64,000 bases of DNA from Burkholderia cepacia GG4 (GCF_000292915.1 NC_018513.1:620001-684000); one strand, 5' to 3'; positions 19,428 through 29,469 are shown, counted from the stretch's first letter. Made by a program: numbers and translations. Notes: generated from the letters alone by a model not told the origin.

Positions 19428-21014
19428 GTCGGCGATCGTTCGCGCGACCTTCAGCACGCGAAAATACGCGCGCGCCGACCAGCCGAAGCGCTCGCCGGCC
19501 TCGCGCAGCAGCCGCTCGCCGTCGTCGGTCGGCCGGCACAGATCGTCGGTCTCGCGCCCGCTCAGCATGTGATTCGTCTTGCCCTGCCGGTCGAGCTGCC
19601 GCGCACGCGCTTGCGCGACCCGGGCGGCGACCGCGGCGCTCGGCTCGCCGGGCGCCGTCGCGCGTGATGCGAGTTCGGCCGGCGACAGCGCGGGCAGGTC
19701 GATCTGGATGTCGATGCGATCGAGCAGCGGCCCCGACAGCTTGCGCAGGTAGCGCGTGGCGAGGTCCGGCGAGCAGCGGCAGCGCCCGGACGGATCGCCG
19801 TGCCAGCCGCACGGGCACGGATTCATCGCGGCGATCAGCTGGCACGCGGCGGGGAAGTCGACCTGCTGCGCCGCGCGCGAGATCGTGATGCGGCCGGCTT
19901 CCAGCGGCTCGCGCAGCATCTCCAGCACGTGCCGGTCGAATTCGGGCAACTCGTCGAGAAACAGCACGCCGAGGTGCGCGAGCGTGAGCTCGCCCGGTTG
20001 CGGCGGGTTGCGGCCGCCGACCAGCGCGGCGGCGCTCGACGAATGATGCGGCGAGCGGAACGGCCGCCGCCGCCACTGCGCGGGCGAGAAGCCGATGCGG
20101 CTCGCGGAAAGCAGCGCGGCCGACGCCAGCGCTTCGTCGTCGGTCAGCGGTGGCAGGAGCCCTGGCAGCCGCGCGGCCAGCATCGACTTGCCGGCGCCGG
20201 GCGGCCCGACCATCAGCATGTGGTGCCCGCCCGCGGCGGCGACCTCGAGCGCGCGCCGGGCACCGCGCTGGCCGACCACGTCCGCGAGATCGGGCGCGGG
20301 CGGTGTCGGCAGGCCGTCGAGGCACGGCGCCGCGACCGGTGCGAGCCGGCCGTCCGGCGCACCGGCGAGGTGTGCGCACAGCGCGGGCAGGTCGGGCGCG
20401 CCGAACACCGTGACGCCCGGCACGAGCGCGGCCTCGGCGGCGCTGTCGAGCGGCAGGTAGAGCTCGGGCGGACGGGCTGCGGCCGCCGGCCCGGACGGCG
20501 CGACGGCCGCGGCGTGAGACCCGAGGCCCGTGCCGGTCCCTGCGGCGGCGGGCCCGAAGCCAGATCCGGTCTCCGCGGCGCTGGAGCCGAAGTCCGCTCC
20601 AGTCGCCGCGGCGCGCCAGTCCCGTGCCGCGCCGCACGCCATCGCGAACGCGCCCCGCATCGGCCGCAGCGCGCCGGTCAGCGACAGTTCGCCCGCGAAT
20701 TCGCGGCCGGCCAGCGCGTCGGCCGGAATCTGGCCGTTCGCCGCGAGGATGCCGAGCGCGATCGGCAGGTCGAAGCGGCCCGATTCCTTCGGCAGGTCCG
20801 CTGGCGCGAGATTGACGGTGATGCGCCTGACGGGGAACTCGAACCCGCAGTTCTGCAGCGCGGCGCGCACGCGCTCGCGGCTCTCGCGGACTTCGAGATC
20901 GGGCAGGCCGACGATCGAGAACGACGGCAACCCGTTGGCGAGATGGACTTCGACGGTGACGTCCGGCGCGCGGCCGGCCGCCGGCGCGCGACTGCGCACC
21001 ACGGCGAGCGACAT
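19350..21014 (-). CDS. comM: Mg-chelatase-like competence AAA ATPase ComM (YifB)
   Basis: The 554-residue protein has the ComM layout: N-terminal ChlI-like Lon-protease-fold domain (VEVHLANGLPSFSIVGLPD; LAPADLPKESGRFDLPIALG), a Mg-chelatase AAA+ domain with Walker A GPPGAGKSM and Walker B VLFLDELPEFD, and the C-terminal helical domain ending ADAIRYR-like. ComM is a hexameric helicase that promotes branch migration during natural transformation. ATG 21014 is preceded by AGGAG. An unusual alanine/glycine-rich insert (residues about 135-185) separates the two domains. Its 3' end is the integration site of the island. Confidence 0.95.
   Translation of the reverse strand: MSLAVVRSRAPAAGRAPDVTVEVHLANGLPSFSIVGLPDLEVRESRERVRAALQNCGFEFPVRRITVNLAPADLPKESGRFDLPIALGILAANGQIPADALAGREFAGELSLTGALRPMRGAFAMACGAARDWRAAATGADFGSSAAETGSGFGPAAAGTGTGLGSHAAAVAPSGPAAAARPPELYLPLDSAAEAALVPGVTVFGAPDLPALCAHLAGAPDGRLAPVAAPCLDGLPTPPAPDLADVVGQRGARRALEVAAAGGHHMLMVGPPGAGKSMLAARLPGLLPPLTDDEALASAALLSASRIGFSPAQWRRRPFRSPHHSSSAAALVGGRNPPQPGELTLAHLGVLFLDELPEFDRHVLEMLREPLEAGRITISRAAQQVDFPAACQLIAAMNPCPCGWHGDPSGRCRCSPDLATRYLRKLSGPLLDRIDIQIDLPALSPAELASRATAPGEPSAAVAARVAQARARQLDRQGKTNHMLSGRETDDLCRPTDDGERLLREAGERFGWSARAYFRVLKVARTIADLAGDPLPTAAQIAEAIRYRRALTTL
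20505..20603 (-). repeat. three 11-residue repeats inside comM
   Basis: Residues about 138-170 of ComM read as three imperfect 11-residue units beginning TGADFGSS, TGSGFGPA and TGTGLGSH, encoded by a 33-bp tandem repeat. It expands the linker between the Lon-like and AAA+ domains. Confidence 0.7.
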
Positions 21015-21113
21015 GGCGAGGCTCCTGCAAATGAATCGGCCGGGCAACGGCCATTCAGGCCGCATGCCGCGGGAATCGGAGGAATCGGTACGCGCTTGCC
21101 GGCGTGGCGCGGA

Positions 21114-21285
21114 AAAGAACGAGGAACCACGAACAGCGAAGCGCTACAAACAGCGAAGAGCGAAGAGCGGAGAACAGCGAAGAGCGTAGAACAGCGAAGA
21201 GCAGAGAGCAGCGAAGAACGGAGAACGGAGAAGAGCGAGGAACGGCGAAGAGCGGGCGATTGCGAGGAACGACGGAACGGCTGAC
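21114..21285. repeat. degenerate purine-rich tandem repeat between comM and ubiK
   Basis: Imperfect 16-17-bp units of the type GAACAGCGAAGAGCGTA are repeated at least six times. The plus strand is nearly all purine apart from scattered C and T, and no gene is likely here. Confidence 0.7.
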
Positions 21286-21357
21286 CGGCCGACTTCGGGT
21301 GTCAGGCGCGGGCCGCACGAGGCGGCCCGCGCCCGGACCTGTCGGTCGGGTGGGGCG

Positions 21358-21609
21358 TCAGGCCTGGGACGCTGCGAGCTTCTGCTCGAGTTCCGCGACG
21401 CGCTTCTCGAGTTCCTCGAGACGCACGCGGGTGCGGGCGAGCACCTGTGCCTGCGTGTCGAACTCCTCGCGCGTGACGAGATCGAGCTTCGAGAAGCCTT
21501 GCGACAGCATGGCCTTCACGTTGCGCTCGACGTCCTTGGCCGGCGAGTTTTTCAGCAGGTCGCTGACGCGCGACTGCAGGTCGTTGAAAACATCGCTGGG
21601 TTGCTTCAT
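21358..21609 (-). CDS. ubiK: ubiquinone biosynthesis accessory factor UbiK (BMFP family)
   Basis: The 83-residue protein has the BMFP/UbiK form: an amphipathic N-terminal helix (DVFNDLQSRVSDLLKNSPAK) and a C-terminal coiled coil (RVRLEELEKRVAELEQKLAA). UbiK binds lipids and helps UbiJ in ubiquinone biosynthesis. The start is placed at 21609 after GGAAGGGAAA on the minus strand; longer in-frame starts only add non-family residues. Confidence 0.9.
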   Translation of the reverse strand: MKQPSDVFNDLQSRVSDLLKNSPAKDVERNVKAMLSQGFSKLDLVTREEFDTQAQVLARTRVRLEELEKRVAELEQKLAASQA

Positions 21610-21666
21610 GAGATTTCCCTTCCTTGCACAAAAAATGTGCATCTTCAGTTGCGTACGTGCCCATGA

Positions 21667-22314
<648 letters not shown>

Positions 22315-22347
22315 CAGACCAAGACAAGCGACAAGAGGAAACCCGAG

Positions 22348-23862
22348 ATGCGCAAACTTCTGATGTCCCTGCTGATGGCCGGCTCGCTGATCGCGGCCGG
22401 CGTCGGCCCCGCGCTCGCTGACGACGCGGCTTCCGCCGCGGCTGCGTCCGCGCCCGCCGCAACGGCGTCCGATGCATCGGCAGCCGCCGCGCCGGCCGCT
22501 TCGGCGCCGGCCGCCACCGACGCATCGGCAGCCGCCGCTGCTGCCGCTCCCGCTTCGGGCGCCGCCGGAGCATCCGCTGCCGCCGCCGCCTCGGCGCCGG
22601 CCGCACCCGCCGCGCCGACCGAGCCGTTCTCCGTCGATTCGTCGAAGATCAGCGCCGGCGACACCGCGTGGATGCTGACCTCCACCGCGCTGGTGCTGTT
22701 CATGACGATCCCCGGCCTCGCGCTGTTCTACGCGGGCATGGTCCGCAAGAAGAACGTGCTCGCGACCGTGATGCAGAGCTTCGCGATCACCGCAGTGATC
22801 ACGGTGCTGTGGACGGTGGTCGGCTACAGCCTCGCGTTCACGCCGGGCAACGGCTTCATCGGCGGGCTGTCGCGCGCGTTCCTGCACGGCATGACCTACG
22901 TGAAGGGCGACAAGGCGACCACGCTGACCGTCAGCCACCTGGCGACGACGATTCCGGAGTCGGTCTACTTCGTCTACCAGATGACGTTCGCGATCATCAC
23001 GCCGGCGCTGATCTGCGGCGCGTTTGCCGACCGGATGAAGTTCTCGGCGATGCTCGTGTTCATGACGCTCTGGTCGCTGATCGTCTATGTGCCGATCGCG
23101 CACATGGTGTGGGAGCCGACCGGCTGGCTGTCGACGGACGGCGTGCTCGACTTCGCGGGCGGCACCGTCGTGCACATCAACGCCGGTATCGCGGGCCTCG
23201 TGTCGTGCCTGATGCTCGGCAAGCGCGTCGGCTTCGGCCGTGAATCGATGGCGCCGCACAACCTCGTGCTGACGATGATCGGCGGCTCGATGCTGTGGGT
23301 CGGCTGGTTCGGCTTCAACGCGGGCTCCGCAGTCGCGGCCGACGGCCGTGCCGGTTTCGCGATGCTGACGACGCAAGTCGCGACGGCGTGCGCGGCGCTC
23401 GGCTGGATGTTCGCCGAGTGGCTCTCGCACGGCAAGCCGTCGGTGCTCGGCATCGTGTCGGGCGCGGTCGCGGGCCTCGTCGCGATCACGCCGGCTGCCG
23501 GCTTCGTCGGCGTGACCGGTGCACTCGTGATCGGCATCGCGGCCGGCGTCGTGTGCTTCTGGTCGGCGACGTGGCTCAAGTCGAAGCTCGGCTACGACGA
23601 TTCGCTGGACGCGTTCGGCGTGCACGGCGTGGGCGGGATTCTCGGCGCGTTGCTGACCGGCGTGTTCGCGGTCAAGGACATCGGCGGCGCCGACGGCAGC
23701 CTGCTGCTGCAGGCGAAGGGCGTGCTGATCACGCTGGTGTACAGCGGCGTGCTGAGCTTCGTGCTGCTGAAGCTGATCGACCTGACGATCGGCCTGCGCG
23801 TGACCGAAGAAGAAGAGCGCGAAGGCCTCGACGTGGTGCTGCACGGCGAGCACGTCGAATAA
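22348..23862 (+). CDS. amtB: ammonium transporter AmtB with long alanine-rich N-terminus
   Basis: The 504-residue protein has a signal peptide (residues 1-24), then a low-complexity alanine/proline/serine stretch (about 26-88), then the Amt core of eleven spans. The core shows PGLALFYAGMVRKKN, the phenylalanine-gate region and the conserved histidine-bearing segment (DFAGGTVVHINAGIAG), plus DDSLDAFGVHGVGG late in the sequence. It conducts ammonium across the inner membrane and is regulated by GlnK, encoded 33 bases upstream. The alanine-rich linker would lie in the periplasm. Confidence 0.95.
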   Translation: MRKLLMSLLMAGSLIAAGVGPALADDAASAAAASAPAATASDASAAAAPAASAPAATDASAAAAAAAPASGAAGASAAAAASAPAAPAAPTEPFSVDSSKISAGDTAWMLTSTALVLFMTIPGLALFYAGMVRKKNVLATVMQSFAITAVITVLWTVVGYSLAFTPGNGFIGGLSRAFLHGMTYVKGDKATTLTVSHLATTIPESVYFVYQMTFAIITPALICGAFADRMKFSAMLVFMTLWSLIVYVPIAHMVWEPTGWLSTDGVLDFAGGTVVHINAGIAGLVSCLMLGKRVGFGRESMAPHNLVLTMIGGSMLWVGWFGFNAGSAVAADGRAGFAMLTTQVATACAALGWMFAEWLSHGKPSVLGIVSGAVAGLVAITPAAGFVGVTGALVIGIAAGVVCFWSATWLKSKLGYDDSLDAFGVHGVGGILGALLTGVFAVKDIGGADGSLLLQAKGVLITLVYSGVLSFVLLKLIDLTIGLRVTEEEEREGLDVVLHGEHVE

Positions 23863-23926
23863 GTCGTACGGATGACGGCGGGCTGCCGCGCAGACGGCGC
23901 CCGCCTGGAATGAGCGCAGCGATTTC

Positions 23927-23953
23927 AGCCCGTCCACCCACGGGCTTTTTTTT
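23927..23953 (+). terminator. intrinsic terminator of glnK-amtB
   Basis: AGCCCGT / ACGGGCT stem with a six-base loop is followed by eight T residues, a textbook rho-independent terminator 64 bases after amtB. Confidence 0.9.
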
Positions 23954-24104
23954 CTCCTGTCTCCTGCTGCCGTAGCGCATAACCCTTCGCTCTATCGGGT
24001 CAATAGCCGAAAACTTCCTCCAAATCCTTGTGAAGCCGGGAACAATCCCCAAATGGGCAAGGCAATTGCTCTACAATCTTCATTCTCCCGCTCGCGAGTG
24101 ATTC

Positions 24105-25393
24105 ATGGTTCCCCACCTCGTTACCGCGTTGAACGGTCCGCTGCTCGAACTCGAGCAGAAGATCCTCGACGCGACGCCTGCGATCGAACGCTGGTTCAGG
24201 CTCGAATGGCAGGAACACACCCCGCCGTTCTATTGTTCGGTGGACCTGCGCAACGCCGGCTTCAAGCTGGCGCCTGTCGACGCGAACCTGTTCCCCGGCG
24301 CGTTCAATAATCTGCCGTCCGAAGTGCTGCCGCTCGCCGTCCAGGCCGCGATGGCCGCGATCGAGAAGATCTGCCCGGACGCGAAGAACCTGCTCGTGAT
24401 TCCCGAGCTGCCGACCCGCAACGCGTTCTACCTGGAAAACGTCGCGCGTCTCGCGACGATCATGCGCCAGGCCGGCCTGAACGTGCGCTTCGGCTCGCTC
24501 GACCCGAGCATCACCGACATGACGCCGATCACGCTGGCCGACGGCCAGAAGATCGTGCTCGAACCGCTCGAGCGTTCGCAGCGCCGCCTCGGCCTGAAGA
24601 ATTTCGATCCGTGCTCGATCCTGCTGAACAACGACCTGTCGGCCGGGATTCCCGGCGTGCTGGAAAACCTGCACGAGCAGTACCTGCTGCCGCCGCTGCA
24701 CGCGGGCTGGGCCGTGCGCCGCAAGTCGACGCACTTCTCGTGCTACGACGACGTCGCGAAGAAGTTCGCGAAGATGGTCGGCGTCGATCCGTGGATGGTG
24801 AATCCGTATTTCGCGCATGTCGAAGGCGTCGACTGGCAGGGGCATGAAGGCGAGCAGGCGCTCGCCGACGCGATCGACGGCGTGCTGAAGAAGATCGCGC
24901 GCAAGTACCGCGAATACGGGATCAGCGAAAAGCCGTACGTCGTCGTGAAGGCTGACGCCGGCACCGCCGGGCGCGGCGTAATGACCGTGCACGACGCGGC
25001 CGAGATCGGCCGCATGTCGAAGGCCGAGCGCGCGCAGATGGCCGAGTCGAAGGCCGGCCTCGCGGTGCGCGACGTGATCGTGCAGGAAGGCGTCTATACG
25101 TTCGAGCGGGTCGGCGACGAAGTCGCGGAGCCGGTCGTGTACATGATCGACCGCTACGTGGTCGGCGGCTTCTACCGCACGCACGGCGGCCGCGAGCGCG
25201 ATCAGAACCTGAACGCGCCCGGCATGCACTACGTGCCGCTCGGCTTCGAACACACGGCGCTGCCGGATGCAGGCGCCAAGCCGGGCGCCGCCCGCCGAAC
25301 CGTTTCTACATGTATGGCGTCGTCGCGCGCCTGTCGCTGATCGCGTCGTCGATCGAACTGGAAAAGACCGATCCCGAAGCCATCCAGGTGTAA
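24105..25393 (+). pseudogene. gshA: glutamate--cysteine ligase with a C-terminal frameshift
   Basis: The frame from ATG 24105 encodes a proteobacterial-type GshA through about residue 396 (for example LNAPGMHYVPLGFEHTALPD). At 25291-25293 a run of C that should have four members has three, and the frame shifts; the frame reached otherwise would continue [18 protein letters not shown] and stop at 25391-25393. The total of 1289 bases is one short of a 430-codon gene. As written, translation ends at 25340 with 14 or so wrong residues. GshA makes gamma-glutamylcysteine, the first step of glutathione synthesis. Sequencing error is as likely as a real mutation. Confidence 0.85.
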
Positions 25394-25418
25394 CGGCTTC
25401 GCTACGTACAGGACCCGC

Positions 25419-26372
25419 ATGGACATTCTCTTTATCGCCGACCCGCTCGAGCGCTTCAAGATCTACAAGGATTCGACCTACGCGATGATGGCGGAGGCCG
25501 CGCGGCGCGGGCATGCGGTGTACGCGTGCGAGCCGCGCCACCTCGCGTGACGGGTTCTGCCGTCGAGGCCGACGTGCGCCGTATCACGATCTCGGCGGCG
25601 GGACGACCTGCATCGCGAGACCTGGTTCGACGCCGGTTCGGTCGACGCGCGCCGCCTCGAATCGTTCGACGCGGTGCTGATGCGCAAGGATCCGCCGTTC
25701 GACATGGAGTACGTGACGTCGACCTGGCTGCTCGAGCTGGCCGAGCGCGCCGGCGCGCGCGTGTTCAACAAGGCGCAGGCGATCCGCGATCATTCGGAGA
25801 AGCTCGCGATCGGCGAGTTTCCGCAGTTCGTTGCGCCGACGCTCGTCACGCGCGATGCGAAACGGCTGCGCGCATTTCACGCCGAGCACGGCGACGTGAT
25901 CCTGAAGCCGCTCGACGGAATGGGCGGGATGGGCGTGTTCCGCGTGAAGCCGGACGGGATGAACCTCGGCTCGATCGTCGAGATGCTGAGCCACGACGGC
26001 ACGCGCTCGGTGATGGCGCAGAAATTCATTCCCGAGATCAAGGCCGGCGACAAGCGCATCCTGCTGATCGGCGGCGAGCCGGTGCCGTATTCGCTCGCGC
26101 GGATTCCGCAGGGCAGCGAGGTGCGCGGCAATCTCGCCGCGGGCGGGCTCGGCGTCGCACAGCCGCTGACGCCGCGCGACCGCGAGATCGCCGAGACGCT
26201 CGGGCCGGTGCTCGCCGCGCGCGGGCTGCTGCTGGTCGGACTCGACGCGATCGGCGACTGGCTGACCGAGGTGAACGTGACGAGCCCGACGTGCTTCCGC
26301 GAAATCATGGAGCAGACGGGCTTCGATGTCGCCGCGATGTTCATCGACGCGCTGGAGCGGGCGGCCGCGTAG
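25419..26372 (+). pseudogene. gshB: glutathione synthetase interrupted by two compensating frameshifts
   Basis: ATG 25419 opens the GshB N-terminus ([20 protein letters not shown]) but hits TGA at 25548-25550 because TGG-ACG appears as TGACG, one G short. After 25550 the reading continues in another frame, and an extra G in GGG at 25600-25602 restores the original frame. The rest is a normal ATP-grasp glutathione synthetase: [35 protein letters not shown] and [18 protein letters not shown]. Corrected, it is about 317 residues and would join gamma-glutamylcysteine with glycine. It follows gshA by 25 bases. Confidence 0.85.
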
Positions 26373-26521
26373 CCCGCTTCCCGCGCAACCCCGGCGGCGG
26401 CCGCGCAGGTCCCCCGTCGCCGGAGCGGTTCGACCGGCCTGCTACAATGCCCGCTTGCCCGGTGCCGCGACCAGCGCGCCGAAGGCCCGGCGGTCGGGCC
26501 GAAACCGTTGCAAGGCTGAAC

Positions 26522-26602
26522 ATGAAACGCTTCCCTCACTCGCTATGCTCGTTGCTCCGCCGCGGGGCGTCGGCCCGCCAAGGGCGGCCGGGAGCGATCT
26601 GA
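26522..26602 (+). CDS. possible 26-residue ORF abutting the EIIA gene
   Basis: MKRFPHSLCSLLRRGASARQ starts a short open frame ending in TGA one base before the manX start. A TACAAT -10-like element lies at 26443-26448. It could be a leader peptide coupling translation, or chance; only weak upstream purines are present. Confidence 0.25.
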   Translation: MKRFPHSLCSLLRRGASARQGRPGAI

Positions 26603-26603
26603 C

Positions 26604-27074
26604 ATGGCCGGGATTCTGATCATCGCGCACGCCCCGCTCGCCACCGCGCTGCGGGACTGCATCGCGCACATCTACGGCGGCGTGCCCGCGCGCATCGGCT
26701 GTATCGACGTGCTGGCGGACAGCGACCCTACCCAGGTGATGGCGTTCGCGCACGCGGAACTCGCGCGGCTCAGGGAAGAAAACGGTGTTGTCGTGCTGAC
26801 CGACATGTACGGCGCGACCCCCGCGAACATCGCGGGCCAACTCGCGAAGCTCGAGAACGTGCGCGTGCTGGCCGGCGTGAACCTGCCAATGCTGGTGCGG
26901 GCCGTCTGCTACCGTACCGTGCCGCTCGACAAACTCGTCGACAAGGCGCTGTCCGGCGGCGCGAAGGGCGTCCATGAGGTGTCGGCCGGTACGCCGCCGC
27001 CGCCGACGGAAACCGGCTGCGGCCAATGCGCGCCGATTCCGCCCGAGCCGCAACCGCGCACCGAATCGCACTGA
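26604..27074 (+). CDS. PTS EIIA component of the mannose/fructose family
   Basis: The 156-residue protein starts with MAGILIIAHAPLATAL, where His9 is the expected phospho-acceptor of the EIIA-Man family, followed by VVVLTDMYGATPANIA. The C-terminal tail is proline-rich (PPPPTETGC...). In proteobacteria lacking PTS sugar permeases such EIIA-HPr-EI sets serve as a regulatory nitrogen or carbon PTS, and the adjacent ptsH and ptsI support that here. No membrane permease gene is next to it, so a regulatory job is inferred. Confidence 0.9.
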   Translation: MAGILIIAHAPLATALRDCIAHIYGGVPARIGCIDVLADSDPTQVMAFAHAELARLREENGVVVLTDMYGATPANIAGQLAKLENVRVLAGVNLPMLVRAVCYRTVPLDKLVDKALSGGAKGVHEVSAGTPPPPTETGCGQCAPIPPEPQPRTESH

Positions 27075-27148
27075 CCGTCCCGCTTTCCGTTTTAGACCGA
27101 CCCGCCGACGCACGTCGCCGACGGCCTCGACCGACCCGACCGAGAACC

Positions 27149-27418
27149 ATGCTTCAACAAGAAACCACCATCGTCAACAAATTGGGGCTCCATGCACGCG
27201 CATCGGCCAAGCTTACGCAACTGGCCGGCAACTTCCAGTCGGAAGTCTGGATGACGCGCAACGGGCGCAAGATCAACGCGAAGAGCATCATGGGTGTGAT
27301 GATGCTCGCGGCGGGCATCGGCAGTAGCGTGACGATCGAGACCGAAGGTCCCGACGAACACGAAGCGATGGACGCGCTGCTCAAGCTGATCGCGGACAAG
27401 TTCGGCGAAGGTCAGTGA
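27149..27418 (+). CDS. ptsH: phosphocarrier protein HPr
   Basis: The 89-residue protein has the HPr active-site signature KLGLHARASAKLTQLA with phospho-His16-like H14, and the second-site segment KSIMGVMMLAA containing the serine. It carries phosphate from enzyme I to EIIA. Gene order manX-ptsH-ptsI is normal for this group. A strong terminator follows it. Confidence 0.95.
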   Translation: MLQQETTIVNKLGLHARASAKLTQLAGNFQSEVWMTRNGRKINAKSIMGVMMLAAGIGSSVTIETEGPDEHEAMDALLKLIADKFGEGQ

Positions 27419-27451
27419 TCCCCGAGCGGGATCGTTGCCGTTTCGAAGCAG

Positions 27452-27479
27452 AATGCCGCGTTTTTCGCGGCATTTTTTT
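27452..27479 (+). terminator. intrinsic terminator between ptsH and ptsI
   Basis: AATGCCGCG / CGCGGCATT, a nine-base-pair stem with a TTTTT loop, followed by six T residues. It should end or attenuate the manX-ptsH transcript before ptsI. Confidence 0.9.
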
Positions 27480-27546
27480 CGTCTGAAGCATTGATGCGAA
27501 AAGCGCAATGCTGCGCTGCACGCAGTCAGCAGGGAGTCGCGGAATT

Positions 27547-27552
27547 TATAAT
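27547..27552 (+). promoter_or_regulatory. possible -10 element for ptsI
   Basis: TATAAT between the ptsH terminator and the ptsI start; no good -35 is present at the proper distance. It would give ptsI its own promoter. Confidence 0.35.
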
Positions 27553-27619
27553 CGCTAACCGGGGTCATAAGCGCATCGCAGCAGTGTGCCGCGGCTTTAC
27601 ATGTACAGAGGAGGTGCGC

Positions 27620-29392
27620 GTGTCCTTCACGCTGCATGGTATTCCCGTCTCACGTGGTATCGCGATCGGGCGAGCGTACCTGATCGCGCCGGCGGCGCTC
27701 GACGTCGCCCATTACCTGGTCGAGGCGGACCAGATCGACGCCGAGATCGAGCGTTTCAGTACGGCGCGCGAGGTCGTGCATCGCGAACTCGAGGCGCTGC
27801 GCGCCGACCTGACCGACGACACCCCGACCGAAGTGGGTGCGTTCATCGACGTGCACGCAATGATCCTGAGCGACGCGATGCTCGTGCAGGAAACCATCGA
27901 CCTGGTCCGCACGCGGCGCTACAACGTCGAATGGGCGCTGACCGAGCAGCTCGAACTGCTCACGCGCCACTTCGACGACATCGAGGATGAATACCTGCGC
28001 GAGCGCAAGGCCGACATCGAACAGGTGGTCGAGCGCGTGCTGAAGGCGCTCGCCGGCGCGCCGTCCGCGTCACAGGCGCTCGGTCGCGCGGCCGCGCACG
28101 GCCAGAACGAGATGATCGTCGTCGCGCACGACATCGCGCCGGCCGACATGATGCAGTTCAAGTCGCAGTCGTTCCAGGCGTTCGTCACCGATCTCGGCGG
28201 CCGCACATCGCACACGGCGATCGTCGCGCGCAGCCTCGGCATTCCGGCCGCAGTCGGCGTTCAGCATGCGAGCGCGCTGATCCGCCAGGACGACCTGATC
28301 ATCGTCGACGGTGACCAGGGGATCGTGATCGTCGATCCGGCGCCGATCGTCCTCGAGGAATATTCGTACCGCCAGTCCGAGAAGCTGCTCGAGCAACGCA
28401 AGCTGCAGCGCCTGAAGTTCTCGCCGACGCAAACGATGTGCGGCACCAAGATCGAGCTGTACGCGAACATCGAGCTGCCCGACGACGCGAAGGCGGCGGT
28501 CGAGGCCGGCGCGGTCGGCGTCGGGCTGTTCCGCTCCGAGTTCCTGTTCATGCATCAGAAGGAGATGCCGGAGGAGGAGGAGCAGTTCGCCGCGTACAAG
28601 CGCGCGGTCGAATGGATGAAGGGCATGCCGGTGACGATCCGCACGATCGACGTCGGCGCGGACAAGCCGCTCGAGGCACTCGACGAGGGCTACGAGACGG
28701 CGCCGAACCCGGCGCTCGGCCTGCGTGCGATTCGCTGGAGCCTGTCCGAGCCGCAGATGTTCCTCACGCAGTTGCGTGCGATCCTGCGCGCGTCCGCGTT
28801 CGGGCAGGTGAAGATCCTGATCCCGATGCTCGCGCACGCGCAGGAGATCGACCAGACGCTCGACCTGATTCGCGAGGCGAAGCGCCAGCTCGACGACGCG
28901 GGGCTCGCGTACGACCCGAACGTCCGAATCGGCGCGATGATCGAGATTCCGGCCGCGGCGATCGCGCTGCCGCTGTTCCTGAAGCGTTTCGATTTCCTGT
29001 CGATCGGCACGAACGACCTGATCCAGTACACGCTCGCGATCGACCGCGCGGACAACGCGGTCGCGCACCTGTACGACCCGCTGCATCCGGCGGTGCTGCA
29101 CCTGATCTCGTACACGCTGCGCGAGGCGAAGCGCGCGGGCGTGTCGGTATCGGTGTGCGGGGAGATGGCGGGCGATCCGGCGCTCACGCGCCTCTTGCTC
29201 GGGATGGGGCTCACCGAGTTCTCGATGCACCCGAGCCAGTTGCTGGTCGTGAAGCAGGAGATCTTGCGCGCGCACCTGAAGGCGCTCGAGAAGCCGACGG
29301 CCGACGTGCTCGCCGCGTTCGAGCCGGAGGAAGTGCAGGCGGCGCTCAAGCGCCTGTCGGTCGCGGAGCCGCGCGCGGACGCCGCGGCCTAG
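27620..29392 (+). CDS. ptsI: PTS enzyme I (phosphoenolpyruvate--protein phosphotransferase)
   Basis: The 590-residue protein starts at GTG 27620 after a strong AGAGGAGG site. It has the N-terminal HPr-binding domain, the phospho-histidine segment GGRTSHTAIVARSLGIPAAVG, and a C-terminal PEP-binding barrel with FRSEFLFM and the late signature DFLSIGTNDLIQYTLAIDR and VSVCGEMAGDP. It passes phosphate from PEP to HPr. Length is normal. Confidence 0.97.
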   Translation: MSFTLHGIPVSRGIAIGRAYLIAPAALDVAHYLVEADQIDAEIERFSTAREVVHRELEALRADLTDDTPTEVGAFIDVHAMILSDAMLVQETIDLVRTRRYNVEWALTEQLELLTRHFDDIEDEYLRERKADIEQVVERVLKALAGAPSASQALGRAAAHGQNEMIVVAHDIAPADMMQFKSQSFQAFVTDLGGRTSHTAIVARSLGIPAAVGVQHASALIRQDDLIIVDGDQGIVIVDPAPIVLEEYSYRQSEKLLEQRKLQRLKFSPTQTMCGTKIELYANIELPDDAKAAVEAGAVGVGLFRSEFLFMHQKEMPEEEEQFAAYKRAVEWMKGMPVTIRTIDVGADKPLEALDEGYETAPNPALGLRAIRWSLSEPQMFLTQLRAILRASAFGQVKILIPMLAHAQEIDQTLDLIREAKRQLDDAGLAYDPNVRIGAMIEIPAAAIALPLFLKRFDFLSIGTNDLIQYTLAIDRADNAVAHLYDPLHPAVLHLISYTLREAKRAGVSVSVCGEMAGDPALTRLLLGMGLTEFSMHPSQLLVVKQEILRAHLKALEKPTADVLAAFEPEEVQAALKRLSVAEPRADAAA

Positions 29393-29469
29393 GCGGCAGC
29401 GTCGCGAAGCGCTCGCGAACGTAGCAAAACGTCACGCATGCGCCGCTCGGCGCATGCATCCAGCGTGCG

